Positions 4,886 through 5,044 of a stretch of DNA of 5,044 nucleotides are shown here, piece by piece. The position numbers were made by a program, and so were the translations under genes. Numbering within the stretch: position 1 is the first letter of the stretch; every line of letters starts with the position of its first letter. The DNA is from Clostridiales bacterium (GTDB lineage: Bacteria; Bacillota_A; Clostridia; Christensenellales; Aristaeellaceae). The DNA is taken from NCBI GenBank assembly GCA_012514855.1, contig JAAYZL010000342.1, positions 1 to 5,044 on the forward strand, in the 5' to 3' direction. The notes beneath the pieces are model-generated. The model saw only the letters and a program-made list of their open reading frames with translations. It ran no database searches and was not told the DNA's origin.

Positions 4886-4915
4886 TTGACAGCGCATGTT
4901 CCGCTGTGCTATAAT
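4886..4915 (+). promoter_or_regulatory. Strong promoter of the tRNA-Leu gene
   Basis: A perfect -35 TTGACA (4886-4891), an 18-base spacer and a perfect -10 TATAAT (4910-4915) preceded by the extended element TGC (4907-4909). Transcription would begin near 4922, leaving about 37 bases of 5' leader to be removed before the tRNA. The match to the housekeeping sigma consensus is complete, as expected for a stable RNA gene. Confidence 0.9.
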
Positions 4916-4958
4916 TCCCTCGTTCGCCGAGGCTCAAAGTCGCGTGCGGACGCCCCAT

Positions 4959-5044
4959 GCCGGTGTGTTGGAATGGCAGACGAGGCGGACTCAAAATCCG
5001 TTGCCAGAGATGGCGTGTGGGTTCAAGTCCCACCACCGGCACCA
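4959..5044 (+). tRNA. tRNA-Leu, anticodon CAA
   Basis: This is an 86-base class II tRNA that reads UUG. The acceptor stem GCCGGTG (4959-4965) pairs with CACCGGC (5034-5040). Discriminator A is at 5041, and an encoded CCA end at 5042-5044 coincides with the window edge. The anticodon stem is 4985-4989 with 4997-5001 (one G-U pair). The seven-base loop CTCAAAA (4990-4996) carries CAA at 4992-4994. A long variable arm (5002-5016) has stem GCCA/TGGC around GAGA, the hallmark of leucine and serine tRNAs. The T arm is GTGGG/CCCAC with loop TTCAAGT (5022-5028). The gene has its own promoter and is divergent from the sigma operon. Whether another stable RNA gene follows is beyond the window. Confidence 0.97.

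Noticed and set aside
4668..5042. Minus-strand open frame running through the tRNA
   Set aside because: It reads antisense through a well-formed tRNA-Leu and its promoter, and matches nothing recognisable.

Overview
The window looks like chromosomal DNA of a high-GC member of the Bacillota, most likely a Clostridia-type bacterium. I infer this from two small families typical of that phylum (DUF1292 and DUF896/UPF0291), from strong AGGAGG-type ribosome binding sites with frequent GTG starts, from a TTGACA/TATAAT housekeeping promoter, and from a tRNA gene that encodes its own CCA end. Nothing points to a phage, plasmid or transposon. Species cannot be named from the sequence.

Layout, left to right. 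Positions 1-295 (minus) hold the first 98 residues of a DUF1292 protein, cut by the window edge, with its own promoter at 350-378. A 71-residue DUF896 protein (431-646, minus) is divergent from a GNAT acetyltransferase (693-1172, plus). The acetyltransferase converges on a secreted, acidic protein of unknown function (1218-2018, minus), with a GC-rich hairpin between their ends. The remaining genes on the minus strand form an apparent operon, read from high to low coordinates: an ECF sigma factor (4692-4114), a zinc-finger anti-sigma factor fused to a DUF4349 membrane domain (4082-2820), and an exported SIMPL/DUF541 protein (2785-2090). The gaps are 31 and 34 bases, and a good intrinsic terminator closes the unit at 2053-2081. 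The unknown secreted gene starts only 34 bases past that terminator. A class II tRNA-Leu(CAA) on the plus strand, with a strong promoter of its own, ends exactly at the right edge.

How the genes may work together: by family, the ECF sigma factor should be held at the membrane by the N-terminal zinc-binding domain of the anti-sigma protein. That protein crosses the membrane, exposes a DUF4349 domain outside, and returns through a second transmembrane segment. The SIMPL protein and perhaps the unknown secreted protein would be envelope or extracytoplasmic partners or outputs. This suggests an envelope-sensing module, but the signal and regulon are unknown. A 15-base perfect palindrome (4758-4772) upstream of the sigma promoter is a candidate operator.

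The point most likely to be mis-annotated is the sigma start. The upstream ATG at 4717-4719 lies at the predicted transcription start, whereas an in-frame GTG at 4690-4692 has a perfect AAGGAGGT six bases before it.
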